The notes: generated by a model from the sequence alone, not told the origin. Numbered from the stretch's first letter, positions 26,990-36,496 are shown. The stretch is 64,000 nt of DNA from Oscillospiraceae bacterium (GCA_902802565.1 CADCMP010000004.1:1-64000), one strand, 5' to 3'. Made by a program: numbers and translations.

Positions 26990-28444
26990 TTACGCCTCGA
27001 TCGTATCGTAATTTCGGATCATCGTCAGATAGTAGATCACAGCCAGGACCACAGACAGATAGAACGATGAATTCGGTCGTCTGAGCACACCGGCAGTGTT
27101 GTATGCATAGATCAGTGCGATGCAGAACGCCATTCCAAACGCCGCAGCTTCCCACGTGAAATACTTCTTGAAGTCTCTGATCAGAACCTTCAGTATCAGA
27201 ATCACAAAGTATCCCACAAACAGGATAAAGAACAGCAATCCGAAGTATCCGTACAGATAGAACACTCCATGGAAGTCATTTTCCACGTCATATATGTTTC
27301 CCGCGTAGGTCATACGGGACAGCTCCATGCCAAACAGTTTGGACCACACGGAATCCTGTTCCTTCATCAGAAGATCACAGTAAATGATTTTCTGATGACG
27401 GGTCGCCGTGATCTCCTGAATGGAATAGGTGTAATCATAAGCATCCAGGACCTCATCGATGCCGAAGCGGCGGCACAGGAACTTCGTATTGTAAAACTCA
27501 TAAATGACGGACAGGATCTGCTTTTTCTCATAATTGCTCATCCGGTTCCACTCTTCTTCCGAGCGTTTTCCGTCCTGCATGTTCATCATGACATTGGCGT
27601 CACCTTGCTTGTCGTTCATGGACTGATTATACACGGTCTGGTTGCGGTACATTGGTGACTGTTTGATAAAGCCGCAGCAGATCACAAAGCAGATTCCGAT
27701 GATTGCCAGAACCTTCAGATCCCATTCTTTCCGAACCAGCATGGTAAAAGCCACGCCAAACAGCGTCACAGCCATAGCTAGGAACGCAAGTCTTGTTCCC
27801 AGGAAATACAACTGTGCAAAAGATGCCACCACCGCCAGTGCAATAAGCCAGTATTTCTTTTTCCGATAAGCAAAGATGGTCATCAACGGCGCCATCATAC
27901 TCATAATGGCACTCTGTGCATTACTGGTATTGAACCACCCCAGAACACCGATCTCATTATCCACATAGGTATGACCGTATGTTCCGGTGATTACACTGAG
28001 AACAATGGATACCGTAATGATGACAAAGTTGATGATGAGTCCCTTTTCAATGGCATCATAAGCCTGATCTCCCAGTCTCATAAAGGAGATAAAGCACATG
28101 GCAAACAGCGGCATCTGAATGACGCGGACATAGTTTGCGATGTCGTCAACGGGCTGCAGATACTCCTGTTTCATGCAGGCGAATACGTGCCCTGCCAAAA
28201 CAAACAATGCTGCCAGTGCGAATATGATATAGGCCTTCTTTCGTTTCGATGCGATAAATCCAACCAGTGCAGTCACTGCCAGGACGCCGAAACGAAGAAG
28301 AAGTGTAATGCTGTATCCGCTCCCGATCTTCTCCACAAAGAAGGAAAGCATATCCATCAGCGGCTGAAGGATAAAGATCAGGATAATGAACTTGCTGATG
28401 TTTCGCTGGATAAAGCCTGATTCGTTATGATTCTGTGTTTTCAT
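26990..28444 (-). CDS. O-antigen ligase/polymerase-like membrane protein, copy 2
   Basis: A 484-residue polytopic membrane protein with about 11 hydrophobic segments and one large loop (about residues 255-390). The N-terminal half resembles the O-antigen ligase (WaaL/Wzy) family found in Gram-positive polymer loci. Near the C terminus it has NIYDVENDFHGVFYLYG and AGVLRRPNSSFYLS, both nearly repeated in the preceding gene. Ligase or polymerase function in joining or lengthening repeat units at the outer face is the likely role. Its start overlaps the upstream stop as ATGA. Confidence 0.75.
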   Translation of the reverse strand: MKTQNHNESGFIQRNISKFIILIFILQPLMDMLSFFVEKIGSGYSITLLLRFGVLAVTALVGFIASKRKKAYIIFALAALFVLAGHVFACMKQEYLQPVDDIANYVRVIQMPLFAMCFISFMRLGDQAYDAIEKGLIINFVIITVSIVLSVITGTYGHTYVDNEIGVLGWFNTSNAQSAIMSMMAPLMTIFAYRKKKYWLIALAVVASFAQLYFLGTRLAFLAMAVTLFGVAFTMLVRKEWDLKVLAIIGICFVICCGFIKQSPMYRNQTVYNQSMNDKQGDANVMMNMQDGKRSEEEWNRMSNYEKKQILSVIYEFYNTKFLCRRFGIDEVLDAYDYTYSIQEITATRHQKIIYCDLLMKEQDSVWSKLFGMELSRMTYAGNIYDVENDFHGVFYLYGYFGLLFFILFVGYFVILILKVLIRDFKKYFTWEAAAFGMAFCIALIYAYNTAGVLRRPNSSFYLSVVLAVIYYLTMIRNYDTIEA

Positions 28445-29880
28445 GAAACATCAGCCTCCTTTTTCAGATTGATCAGATAGTATGCCATCGCCAGTACCAT
28501 GGATACATAGAACGAGGCATTGGGTCTGCGGAGAACTCCCGCAGTAAAATAGGAATGAACGAGAAGCAGGAGCAGTGCAATGCCCGCTGCACCGGCTCTC
28601 ATGGTAAACACATTCCGGAAATCCCGGATCAGCGCCAGCAGGATCATCAGAAGGAAATATCCGATAAACAGCGCCATCAGGATCAGGCCGGTCCATCCGA
28701 ACAGATAATAGATGCCGTGCCAGTCGTTTTCCACATCGTAGATATAATCATCATACGTCAGACTGTCCAGAGGCAGACCGAACAGATGAACGCCGGTGCC
28801 GCAGTCTTCCATGAGATTTTCGTTATACTCCAGCTTCATCCTACGCCAGTCGATTAGTTCCGAAGCTTTCTCCGAATAACCGTATTCTTTCGCGATCCGG
28901 TCAAACCCGAACCGGGAGACCAGACCCCCGAGGTATTTTTCATACGCCGGAAGAAGATACTCATGTCCGTCTTCTCCATAGAGTTCCCTTCCCTGTACGA
29001 GGAGTTTGTCGATATCCTCCTGCTCTTCCGCAAGGATCTCCTGATGACGGCTCTGATTGACATAGAACGGAGCAAATTTAAATCCGGCTCCACAGACAAG
29101 GACACAAAGGATCATGACAATGGCCATGGCCTTCTTCATTCCCTCTTCCCGGGTCAGAAGGACCGTTACGACAAGGCCGAATCCGATGACGAACACGCCA
29201 AGATAAGTCAGTCTCGTGCCAAACAGATACAGTGCCGCAAAAGAAAGAACGGACAGCGCGATGAGTAACCACACTGATTTTTTCCGGAACGCATAACTCA
29301 GCACCACCGGAACCAGCGCGCACAGAATGGCGCTCTGGGAATTGGCAAAGTAAAACCAGCCCAAGATTCCCAGCGATTTGTTGGGATAGGTATGGGGATC
29401 GGTGCCGGTAACGGTACTGATCACTTCCACCAGAAGAATGATGATGAAGTTGATCAGGAAAGCCTTTTCCATAACATCGTACAGTTCTTCCCGGTCCTCT
29501 GCCTGCCGGAATGCAGTGATCATTGCCATCGCAAAGAACGGAAGCTGTAAGACACGGAAATAATTGGCAATGTCCGAGAAGATCCAGGACAGATTATATG
29601 CCTGACCAAAGGAACGCAGGCATGTTATGACATGTCCCGCAATGAGCAGTACGCTGCACAGTGTCATGGCGCCATAGACTCTCTTATGATCGGAGATGGA
29701 CCAGGCGCACGCGATCACCATGATCAGCAGAATAAACCGTAACGCAAGAGTGACGGTATTGTCCGCTCTCCAGATATCCATCCAGTAGGAAATCACATCC
29801 AGACAAGGTTGGATGATACATAAGAACAATACCGCCGAATACAGCCAGGATCTATTTTGTTGGGCGTTATTAACAGGCAT
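28441..29880 (-). CDS. O-antigen ligase/polymerase-like membrane protein, copy 1
   Basis: A 479-residue polytopic membrane protein, the first gene of the surface-polymer operon. Its layout matches the next gene throughout: the QPCLDVISYW start (QPLMDMLSFF in the other), a SNSQSAI-like segment (ANSQSAILCAL), FGTRLTYLG, YIYDVENDWHGIYYL and AGVLRRPNASFYVS. The two are tandem paralogues from a duplication old enough for wide divergence. The large outer loop lies at about 260-385. It probably acts as a polymerase or ligase for lipid-linked repeat units. The upstream gap is AT-rich with a TATAAT (29933-29928, minus strand), but its -35 partner is poor. Confidence 0.75.
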   Translation of the reverse strand: MPVNNAQQNRSWLYSAVLFLCIIQPCLDVISYWMDIWRADNTVTLALRFILLIMVIACAWSISDHKRVYGAMTLCSVLLIAGHVITCLRSFGQAYNLSWIFSDIANYFRVLQLPFFAMAMITAFRQAEDREELYDVMEKAFLINFIIILLVEVISTVTGTDPHTYPNKSLGILGWFYFANSQSAILCALVPVVLSYAFRKKSVWLLIALSVLSFAALYLFGTRLTYLGVFVIGFGLVVTVLLTREEGMKKAMAIVMILCVLVCGAGFKFAPFYVNQSRHQEILAEEQEDIDKLLVQGRELYGEDGHEYLLPAYEKYLGGLVSRFGFDRIAKEYGYSEKASELIDWRRMKLEYNENLMEDCGTGVHLFGLPLDSLTYDDYIYDVENDWHGIYYLFGWTGLILMALFIGYFLLMILLALIRDFRNVFTMRAGAAGIALLLLLVHSYFTAGVLRRPNASFYVSMVLAMAYYLINLKKEADVS

Positions 29881-29980
29881 AAATTACCATAAATCCCCTT
29901 CAAACATAGTTATAATAAATTTATCATATTATATAGTTATAATCAATGAGGTAAACATAAAATCCGGCTTCTACCGATAG

Positions 29981-30025
29981 AAAAATCACACAGAATCCTG
30001 TAAATGCAGGCATTTCTGTGTGATT
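29981..30025 (-). terminator. Terminator after serA
   Basis: On the minus strand AATCACACAGAA (30025-30014) pairs with TTCTGTGTGATT (29995-29984), with an inner CCTG/CAGG pairing, followed by TTTTTCT. Confidence 0.85.
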
Positions 30026-30040
30026 TCACATCAGTATTGT

Positions 30041-31210
30041 TCAGTGAGTGAGAACTCGAACACGCAGCACTTCCTCCATCGCCTGAATCCGGGTGGTCAC
30101 ATTGTCCGGAATCGTATCGCTGAGATCGATGATGGTATAGGCGTATTCTCCTCTGGATTTGTTGATCATGTGCTCCACATTGATGTTGGTCTCACCGACC
30201 TTCTGCAGGAAACTGGTCAGCATGTTCGGAACATTTCTGTGGATCACACAGAGCCGGCAGTTGCCAAGACGGTCCAGACGGGCGGTAGGGAAATTGACGG
30301 AATTGCGGATATTGCCGTTTTCGATGTAGTCATAGAGCTCTTCCGCTGCCATCAGCGCACATTTCTCCTCGCTTTCCGGCGTGCATGCGCCAAGATGAGG
30401 AAGGCAGATGACATTGGGCTGATTGATCAGTTTTGCCGTTGGGAAGTCCGTCACATAACGTGCAACCTTCCCCTCTTTGATGGCTTTGAGCATATCATCA
30501 TCGTTGACGACTTCCGCACGGGATTCGTTGGTGATTCGGACTCCGTCTTTCATTTTCTTGAACACCTTGCGGTTAAACATGCCCTTGGTGTCATCCGTAT
30601 AAGGGACATTGATGCTGATATAATCACAGTATGGAAGAAGCTCACTCAGTTCATCCGCGTGAATGATATCCTGATCCAGTCTCCATGCGGCATCCACGGA
30701 AAGATAGGGATCGTATCCGTAGACTTTCATGCCCAGAGCCAGACCCATATTGGCAACGAGAGCGCCGGTGGCCCCCAGTCCGATCACGCCCAGTGTTTTA
30801 CCCATCAGTTCGGGACCTGCAAAAGAAGACTTTCCCTTCTCCACAAGAGCCGGGATCTCATCTCCCATATCGGAAATGGATTTCACCCATTCAATGCTGC
30901 CCAGCACATCACGGGAGGCCAGGATCAGCTCACACATCTCCAGCTCCTTCACAGCTTCCGCATTGGCTCCGGGACTATTGAAGACCACGACCCCTTCCTT
31001 CGTGCATCTTTCCACGGGAATGTTATTGTATCCCGCACCGGCTCGGGCAATTGCAAGCAGGTTGTCATTGGGTTCAAAATCCAGAATATTGGCGGAACGA
31101 ATGATGATTCCATCCGGATTTTCAATCTCCGCGGAGACCGTGTATCCTCTTTCCTTCAGAATATCCGTTCCCACTTCGGAAATGTTATTGATCGTTTTAA
31201 TCTTTGCCAT
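30041..31210 (-). CDS. serA: D-3-phosphoglycerate dehydrogenase
   Basis: SerA oxidises 3-phosphoglycerate in the first step of serine synthesis. The 389-residue protein has the substrate-binding start with RAGAGYNNIPVE, the nucleotide-binding GVIGLGATGALVAN, and the catalytic segment PHLGACTPESEE with histidine. The usual catalytic arginine region (NESRAEVV) is present but reads SRAEVV rather than ARGGVV. A C-terminal ACT domain (about residues 315-389) suggests feedback control by serine. The ATG at 31210 gives the canonical MAKIKTIN start; a longer frame begins upstream. No serC is adjacent. Confidence 0.92.
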   Translation of the reverse strand: MAKIKTINNISEVGTDILKERGYTVSAEIENPDGIIIRSANILDFEPNDNLLAIARAGAGYNNIPVERCTKEGVVVFNSPGANAEAVKELEMCELILASRDVLGSIEWVKSISDMGDEIPALVEKGKSSFAGPELMGKTLGVIGLGATGALVANMGLALGMKVYGYDPYLSVDAAWRLDQDIIHADELSELLPYCDYISINVPYTDDTKGMFNRKVFKKMKDGVRITNESRAEVVNDDDMLKAIKEGKVARYVTDFPTAKLINQPNVICLPHLGACTPESEEKCALMAAEELYDYIENGNIRNSVNFPTARLDRLGNCRLCVIHRNVPNMLTSFLQKVGETNINVEHMINKSRGEYAYTIIDLSDTIPDNVTTRIQAMEEVLRVRVLTH

Positions 31211-31225
31211 AGAATATATCCCCAT

Positions 31226-31265
31226 AAATAAAATCCACCGCAAACCCGTTAATGATCTGCGGTGG
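31226..31265 (-). terminator. Terminator after mtaB
   Basis: CCACCGC and GCGGTGG (31265-31259 and 31241-31235, minus strand) with a 17-base loop, followed by ATTTTATTT. It separates mtaB from serA. Confidence 0.7.
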
Positions 31266-31294
31266 TAATAGTATAACTCTATCGATTTACCTCG

Positions 31295-32578
31295 TCAAAG
31301 CATAACTCCAACAAGGTTTTCACCCTTAACTTCCTTAATTTTGACGTTTTTTACGAATCCTCTCAGATTTTCGCCCTCTACGAGCACATTCAAGTAGGTA
31401 TCACTGTGTCCCTGCCAGATTTTGCCATCCGTGGTCTCAAACAGGACCGGCAGCGTTTCTCCAATGCAGCCTTCAAGAAAGTCTCTTCGTGTTCCGTCCG
31501 TAACTTCCTTTGCAAGATGGGCACGTCTCTTCTTCTCCCCATTGGTGATCTGATGATCCATTGTATCCGCAACGGTTCCTTTCCGGCGGGAATACGGGAA
31601 GATATGCACCTGGGAGAAGGAACATTTCCGCAGGAAATCCAGCGTATTCTGGAAATCTTCCTCCGTTTCATCGGGAAAACCGACGATCAGATCGGCAGTC
31701 AGACCGCATCCCGGAAAATAATGCCGCAGAAGTTCCACCACATGATAAAAGGCAGCCGTATCGTATTTTCGGTTCATCGCTTTCAGGGTCCGGTCACAGC
31801 CGGACTGCAGAGAAAGATGAAAATGCCGGCATATATTGGGATAGGCGGAGATCCGTTTGCAGAATTCTTCCGTAATAACCGTCGGTTCCAGTGATCCGAG
31901 GCGCAGGCGCATTTCGGGAACATTCTCCGCTATGGCCGCGATCAGATCATCCAGTTTTACATCTTCCTTGAGATCATACCCGTAGGACGCGATCTCGATA
32001 CCGGTGATCACAAGTTCCTTATATCCCTCTTCCCTCAGTCCTTTTGCCTGAGACACGGCATTTTCCACAGGCAGGCTGCGCAGTGCTCCACGTGCAAACG
32101 GAATGATGCAGTAGGTACAGAAATTAGTGCATCCGTCCTGGACCTTGATCATCGCCCTGGTGCGTCCGGAATAGGATCCCGCGGGCAGTTCTTCAAACTG
32201 TTCCCTCCCGAAGGGTTCGTCGATATTGCGGATAGGCTGCTTTTCCAGATATGCTTTCTCGATATCATCGACAAAACGGAGACGGTCTCCGCTCCCGTAA
32301 AGGACATCCGCGCCCAGTTCCTCCATCACGTCGGGAGCCACCTGCGCATAGCATCCGCACACTGCCAGCATGGCACCGGGATTCTTCTCCTGCATGGCGC
32401 GGATCGTCTGACGGCATTTCCGGCCGCTCTCCGCCGTGACCGCACAGGTATTCACGATGATCACATCAGCCCCGGAATCCTCCACCGCGCTGTGACCGCG
32501 CAGTTTCAGGATCTCTTCCATGGCCTGTGTCTCGTACTGGTTGACCTTGCAACCAAGGGTGGATATAATGTATTTCAT
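31295..32578 (-). CDS. mtaB: tRNA t6A37 methylthiotransferase MtaB
   Basis: MtaB is a radical-SAM enzyme that adds a methylthio group to t6A37 of tRNA. The 427-residue protein has the N-terminal UPF0004 domain with its three cluster cysteines (LGCKVNQYE, VNTCAVTAE, CGCYAQ), the radical-SAM CxxxCxxC in GCTNFCTYCIIPF, and a C-terminal TRAM-type RNA-binding domain. The ATG at 32578 follows AGGAGA by 6 bases. It is divergent from a cysteine desulfurase gene, with just 28 bases between starts; that enzyme could supply the sulfur for its clusters. Confidence 0.94.
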   Translation of the reverse strand: MKYIISTLGCKVNQYETQAMEEILKLRGHSAVEDSGADVIIVNTCAVTAESGRKCRQTIRAMQEKNPGAMLAVCGCYAQVAPDVMEELGADVLYGSGDRLRFVDDIEKAYLEKQPIRNIDEPFGREQFEELPAGSYSGRTRAMIKVQDGCTNFCTYCIIPFARGALRSLPVENAVSQAKGLREEGYKELVITGIEIASYGYDLKEDVKLDDLIAAIAENVPEMRLRLGSLEPTVITEEFCKRISAYPNICRHFHLSLQSGCDRTLKAMNRKYDTAAFYHVVELLRHYFPGCGLTADLIVGFPDETEEDFQNTLDFLRKCSFSQVHIFPYSRRKGTVADTMDHQITNGEKKRRAHLAKEVTDGTRRDFLEGCIGETLPVLFETTDGKIWQGHSDTYLNVLVEGENLRGFVKNVKIKEVKGENLVGVML

Positions 32579-32606
32579 TCGAAATCTCCTGTAAGGAATG
32601 ATCAAA

Positions 32607-33740
32607 ATGTACGATATCTATCTGGATAATGCATCCACGACACCAGTCTGTGAGGAATGCGCCGAGATCGCCTATTCCGTCATGAAGGATCATTACGGAA
32701 ATCCAAGCTCTACCCATACACTGGGGCGCGACGCCGCTTCCATACTGAAAAATGCCCGCGGACAGGTATCGGCTGCCCTAGGTAGCAAGCCGCAGGAAGT
32801 CTATTTCACCTCATGCGGATCGGAGAGCGACAACTGGGCCATCATCCGCGGTGCCAGACTTCGCAGCCACGAAGGAAGGCACATCATCAGCTCTCAGATT
32901 GAACATGATGCCGTCCGGAAATCTCTGGATTATCTGGAATCCGAAGGATATGAGATCACCCGTCTGAAACCGGATCAAACCGGCAGCATCCATATTCAGG
33001 ACGTACTGGAACAGGTCCGCTCTGATACTATACTCGTTTCCTTGATGATGGTCAATAATGAGACCGGAGCCATTACGGATATCGATTCCATTGCCCGTCA
33101 GGTTCACGCGGTCAATCCCCGGATCCTCGTTCATACCGATGCAGTACAGGCATTTATGAAAATCCCCTTCTCCGCCAAAAAGATGGATGTGGACATGATC
33201 TCCATCAGCGGTCACAAGATCCACGCACCGAAAGGGATCGGTGCTCTGTATATCCGCAGCGGCATCAAGCTTCCCGCTTATATTCTGGGAGGCGGTCAGG
33301 AAAACGGTATGCGCGCCGGAACTGAAGCACTCCCCCAGATTGCCGCCTTCGGACTGGCCTGCGAGATCGCAAAGAAAGGATTCAAGGCCTATACTTCTGA
33401 AATTCGTGAACGCAAGGATACCGTCTCAAGGCTTCTGGCCGAGGAAGTGCCGGAAGCGGTGATCCTCTCCGGTGATGCTCCCCATATTCTCAGCATCTCC
33501 CTTCCCGGCTGGCGGAGCGAAGTTCTGATGAACTTCATGGAAGCACAGGGTGTGTATGTGTCCCGGAGTTCCGCCTGCAAGAAAGGCGCCCGCAGCCATG
33601 TGCTGGAAGCCATCGGACTGGAGCCGGAAGTGATTGATGGTGCGATCCGGGTCAGTTTCTCCCGATATAACACACCGGAGGACTGTGAGGGTTTCATCTC
33701 CTGCCTGAAGCTGGCGCGGGATCAGCTTTCCCATCGCTGA
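32607..33740 (+). CDS. Cysteine desulfurase (NifS/IscS-like)
   Basis: A 377-residue PLP enzyme that takes sulfur from cysteine for iron-sulfur clusters or tRNA thiolation. Visible are the start YLDNASTTPVCEE, TSCGSESDNWAI, the PLP lysine in SISGHKIHAPKGIGALY, GGGQENGMRAGTE, and the mobile-loop active cysteine in SRSSACKKGA. I start at ATG 32607 because AAGGA lies 9 bases upstream; the ATG at 32598 would sit directly on that site. No scaffold (iscU) or thiI follows. The protein ends at a strong terminator. Confidence 0.92.
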   Translation: MYDIYLDNASTTPVCEECAEIAYSVMKDHYGNPSSTHTLGRDAASILKNARGQVSAALGSKPQEVYFTSCGSESDNWAIIRGARLRSHEGRHIISSQIEHDAVRKSLDYLESEGYEITRLKPDQTGSIHIQDVLEQVRSDTILVSLMMVNNETGAITDIDSIARQVHAVNPRILVHTDAVQAFMKIPFSAKKMDVDMISISGHKIHAPKGIGALYIRSGIKLPAYILGGGQENGMRAGTEALPQIAAFGLACEIAKKGFKAYTSEIRERKDTVSRLLAEEVPEAVILSGDAPHILSISLPGWRSEVLMNFMEAQGVYVSRSSACKKGARSHVLEAIGLEPEVIDGAIRVSFSRYNTPEDCEGFISCLKLARDQLSHR

Positions 33741-33744
33741 AAAA

Positions 33745-33785
33745 TAAAACGCAGATCTGTCTTTTGATTACAGATCTGCGTTTTC
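33745..33785. terminator. Bidirectional terminator
   Basis: A 14-bp stem, AAAACGCAGATCTG with CAGATCTGCGTTTT (33747-33760 and 33771-33784), between convergent genes. Confidence 0.9.
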
Positions 33786-33796
33786 TTGTTATGCCG

Positions 33797-35080
33797 TTAT
33801 TCTTCTTCCGTTTCCTCACTGGTACCCGGATAGTGGAAAACCTGCTTTGTCTCCTCGTCGATATAATCCAGATCGATATACTCTCTGGTATCCGTGGGCA
33901 GACCTTTGGTCTCCAGCTGTTTATTCATTGCCTTCTGTGCAATGGTATAGATGATGACCCATACCGGAACACCAAGCAGCATTCCCCAGAACCCGAAAAG
34001 ACCGGCACCGAGGATAATGGAGAACAGGACCCAGAATCCTCCCACGCCCGTTGTGGTTCCCAGGATCTTCGGTCCCAGGATATTGCCGTCAAACTGCTGA
34101 AGGACGAGAATTCCAATGGCGAAGATCAGTGCCTTGCTGGGACTGATCATCAGGATCAGAAGGATTGACGGGATCGCTCCGATGAACGGTCCGAAGAATG
34201 GAATGACGTTGGTACAGCCAACGATAACACTGACCAGCAGCGCATATGGAATCCGGGCAATAACACAGAAGATGTAGCAGATCACGCCGATTATGGCAGA
34301 ATCCACGATCTTTCCGGAGATGAAGCCGCGGAAAATGGTATCGGTAAAACTGAACCCGTTCTTGATCCGGCGTGCCGTCGGAAGAGAAAACAACGAGTAA
34401 ATAATCTTCTTGCAGGACGCTACCACGAGCTCCTTTTTATTCAGAAGATACACGGAAACCACGATGCCGATGATGACATTATACATGCCTCGCAGGACAT
34501 ACATCACACTGGATGTGACATTGGAGATGATGTAATCCAGACGAGGAAGCAGACGATCCGAGACCCACGTCATCGCGGCGTCACCGATATTGCCCAGCGT
34601 GCTGGATACGAACGTTTCGGCTTCCGGCCAGTTCTTCAGCAGACCTTCGATCCATTTGAGAATCTTGTTAATATAGGTCGGGCTGTTGAAAATGATCATC
34701 TGAATGCTGGTATAAACCTGCGGGAGAACCAGTGCGATCAGAGTGCCGACAATGGCCACCATGATGATCTCTGCCATGGCGATGGAGAGCCATCGGGATT
34801 TGAACATGCGAAGCAGACGGGGGTGTTTCCTGGCGTCCACGCGCCCCAGAAGCGGATCGAAAATCTTTTCTTCATTCCAGTCGATGGAAGGTGCCAGAAT
34901 ATATGCGATGATCGCGCCCCAGATGAACGGACTCAGGATCCGGATGATCCAGCTGAGAACACGGATCACCGAACTCACGTAGTGAAGGAGCATGTAAAAC
35001 ACAATAGCACAGGCAATCACAACGAACGCCGTGATTCCCCAGCCGATGTATTTATTATTCATGTCAAAAAACTTTTTCAT
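33797..35080 (-). CDS. AI-2E family transporter
   Basis: A 427-residue membrane protein of the AI-2E (TqsA/PerM) superfamily with about 8 hydrophobic segments. Features include WIIRILSPFIWGAIIAYIL in the first helices, the family segment VVGCTNVIPFFGPFIGAIPS, and QQFDGNILGPKILGTTTGV. Members export autoinducer-2 or act as sodium/proton antiporters, and the substrate cannot be told here. The ATG at 35080 follows AGGTG by 6 bases. The tail after residue 405 is acidic. Its promoter lies back to back with that of pgi. Confidence 0.88.
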   Translation of the reverse strand: MKKFFDMNNKYIGWGITAFVVIACAIVFYMLLHYVSSVIRVLSWIIRILSPFIWGAIIAYILAPSIDWNEEKIFDPLLGRVDARKHPRLLRMFKSRWLSIAMAEIIMVAIVGTLIALVLPQVYTSIQMIIFNSPTYINKILKWIEGLLKNWPEAETFVSSTLGNIGDAAMTWVSDRLLPRLDYIISNVTSSVMYVLRGMYNVIIGIVVSVYLLNKKELVVASCKKIIYSLFSLPTARRIKNGFSFTDTIFRGFISGKIVDSAIIGVICYIFCVIARIPYALLVSVIVGCTNVIPFFGPFIGAIPSILLILMISPSKALIFAIGILVLQQFDGNILGPKILGTTTGVGGFWVLFSIILGAGLFGFWGMLLGVPVWVIIYTIAQKAMNKQLETKGLPTDTREYIDLDYIDEETKQVFHYPGTSEETEEE

Positions 35081-35117
35081 GAATCGCACCTGCAAATCCG
35101 TTTTTTCTTCTGATTAT

Positions 35118-35146
35118 ATTTTACTATCTGCCATTCCCATCGTCAA
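35118..35146 (-). promoter_or_regulatory. Predicted promoter of the AI-2E transporter gene
   Basis: Minus strand: TTGACG (35146-35141), a 17-base spacer, TAAAAT (35123-35118). Confidence 0.65.
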
Positions 35147-35163
35147 CCGAACGAAAAAGAGTG

Positions 35164-35192
35164 TTTCCAAATTTAAGCCGTATGTGTATAAT
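35164..35192 (+). promoter_or_regulatory. Predicted pgi promoter
   Basis: TTTCCA at 35164-35169, a 17-base spacer, and TATAAT at 35187-35192, about 30 bases before the ATG at 35222. Confidence 0.65.
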
Positions 35193-35221
35193 AAAATCAA
35201 TAATTAGTGAGGTGATTATCT

Positions 35222-36496
35222 ATGGTAAAAGTTGATCTCTCCGGTGCTCAGTCCTTCTTTGAAGGCGCAGGCCCCGATTACAACGCTGCCGCACAGGCAC
35301 ACCGTACACTTTCCGAGAAAACCGGTCCCGGCAATGATTTCATCGGATGGCCGGAACTGCCCGAAACCATTAAAGAAGGCGAACTGAAACGACTCGTCAG
35401 CGTCGCTCAGAAAATTCGTTCCAGATCCAAATATCTGGTCGTCATCGGTATCGGCGGATCCTATCTCGGTGCCCGCGGGGCCATTGAGCTTCTCAAACCG
35501 GCTCCCGGTCCGGATGACACCAAAGTCATTTTTGTCGGAAACGGTCTATCTCCCGATGCGCTGAACCGCGCCATCCAGGAGATCGGTGACGATGATTTTG
35601 ACATCAATGTCATTTCCAAATCCGGCACGACACTGGAACCGGCCATCGCATTCCGTGTTTTCCGCGCTCTCTGCAAGGAGAAATACGGTAATCAGGCCAA
35701 GAAACACATCATTGCCACAACGGATGCCGCACGCGGCGTTCTGAAATCCCTGGCCGATGCGGAAGGCTGGGAGACTTTCGTGGTCCCCGACGATGTGGGC
35801 GGACGCTTCAGTGTTCTTTCCGCAGTGGGTCTTCTTCCCATGGCAGTTGCCGGCATCGACATCAAAAAGGTAATCAACACGGCCATTGAGGAGTTCAAGG
35901 CTCTCGATGTCCGTTCTCCCGAGAACCCGGCATGGCAGTACGCTGCTGCCCGTCAGCATCTGTATGGTCTCGGAAAGAAAACAGAGATCCTCGGCTGTTA
36001 CGAACCCAGCTTCCGTTTTATGGCGGAATGGTGGAAGCAGCTGTACGGTGAGTCGGAAGGCAAGAACGGAATCGGCATCTTCCCTGCTTCCGTGGAGTTT
36101 ACCGCCGATCTTCATTCCATGGGTCAGTTCATTCAGGACGGGACCCGTGATCTGATGGAGACCATCGTCCGTTTTGATAAATTCAGTTCCGATTTCACCA
36201 TCCCCTTTGAAATGGGCGATGCAGACGGGCTGAACTATCTTGCTGGCAAGGACCTTGGTGAAGTATGCACCATCGCTTCCGATGCAGTCAAAGCGGCTCA
36301 TATTTCCGGCGGTGTTCCCAACATCGAGATCCATGTTCCTGCCATCGATGAGGAAGGTTTTGCTTCTCTGGTATGCTTCTTTGAAATGGCCTGCGGTCTT
36401 TCCGCCTATATGTCCGGAGTCAACCCGTTCAACCAGCCGGGTGTGGAAGCATATAAGAAAAATATGTTCCATATGCTTGGAAAACCGGGTGCTTAA
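35222..36496 (+). CDS. pgi: Glucose-6-phosphate isomerase
   Basis: Pgi interconverts glucose 6-phosphate and fructose 6-phosphate. The 424-residue protein is slightly shorter than the usual Firmicutes form of about 450. Visible are VIGIGGSYLGARGA, the phosphate-binding SKSGTTLEPA, GGRFSVLSAVGLLP, the catalytic glutamate region in FTADLHSMGQFIQDG and the C-terminal NPFNQPGVEAYKKN with the active-site lysine. GAGGTGA lies 6 bases before the start. It is a single-gene unit between its promoter and a terminator. Confidence 0.97.
   Translation: MVKVDLSGAQSFFEGAGPDYNAAAQAHRTLSEKTGPGNDFIGWPELPETIKEGELKRLVSVAQKIRSRSKYLVVIGIGGSYLGARGAIELLKPAPGPDDTKVIFVGNGLSPDALNRAIQEIGDDDFDINVISKSGTTLEPAIAFRVFRALCKEKYGNQAKKHIIATTDAARGVLKSLADAEGWETFVVPDDVGGRFSVLSAVGLLPMAVAGIDIKKVINTAIEEFKALDVRSPENPAWQYAAARQHLYGLGKKTEILGCYEPSFRFMAEWWKQLYGESEGKNGIGIFPASVEFTADLHSMGQFIQDGTRDLMETIVRFDKFSSDFTIPFEMGDADGLNYLAGKDLGEVCTIASDAVKAAHISGGVPNIEIHVPAIDEEGFASLVCFFEMACGLSAYMSGVNPFNQPGVEAYKKNMFHMLGKPGA

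Noticed and set aside
30020..31231. A 403-codon open frame antisense to serA
   Set aside because: A shadow of serA, histidine-rich and without domain or start signal.
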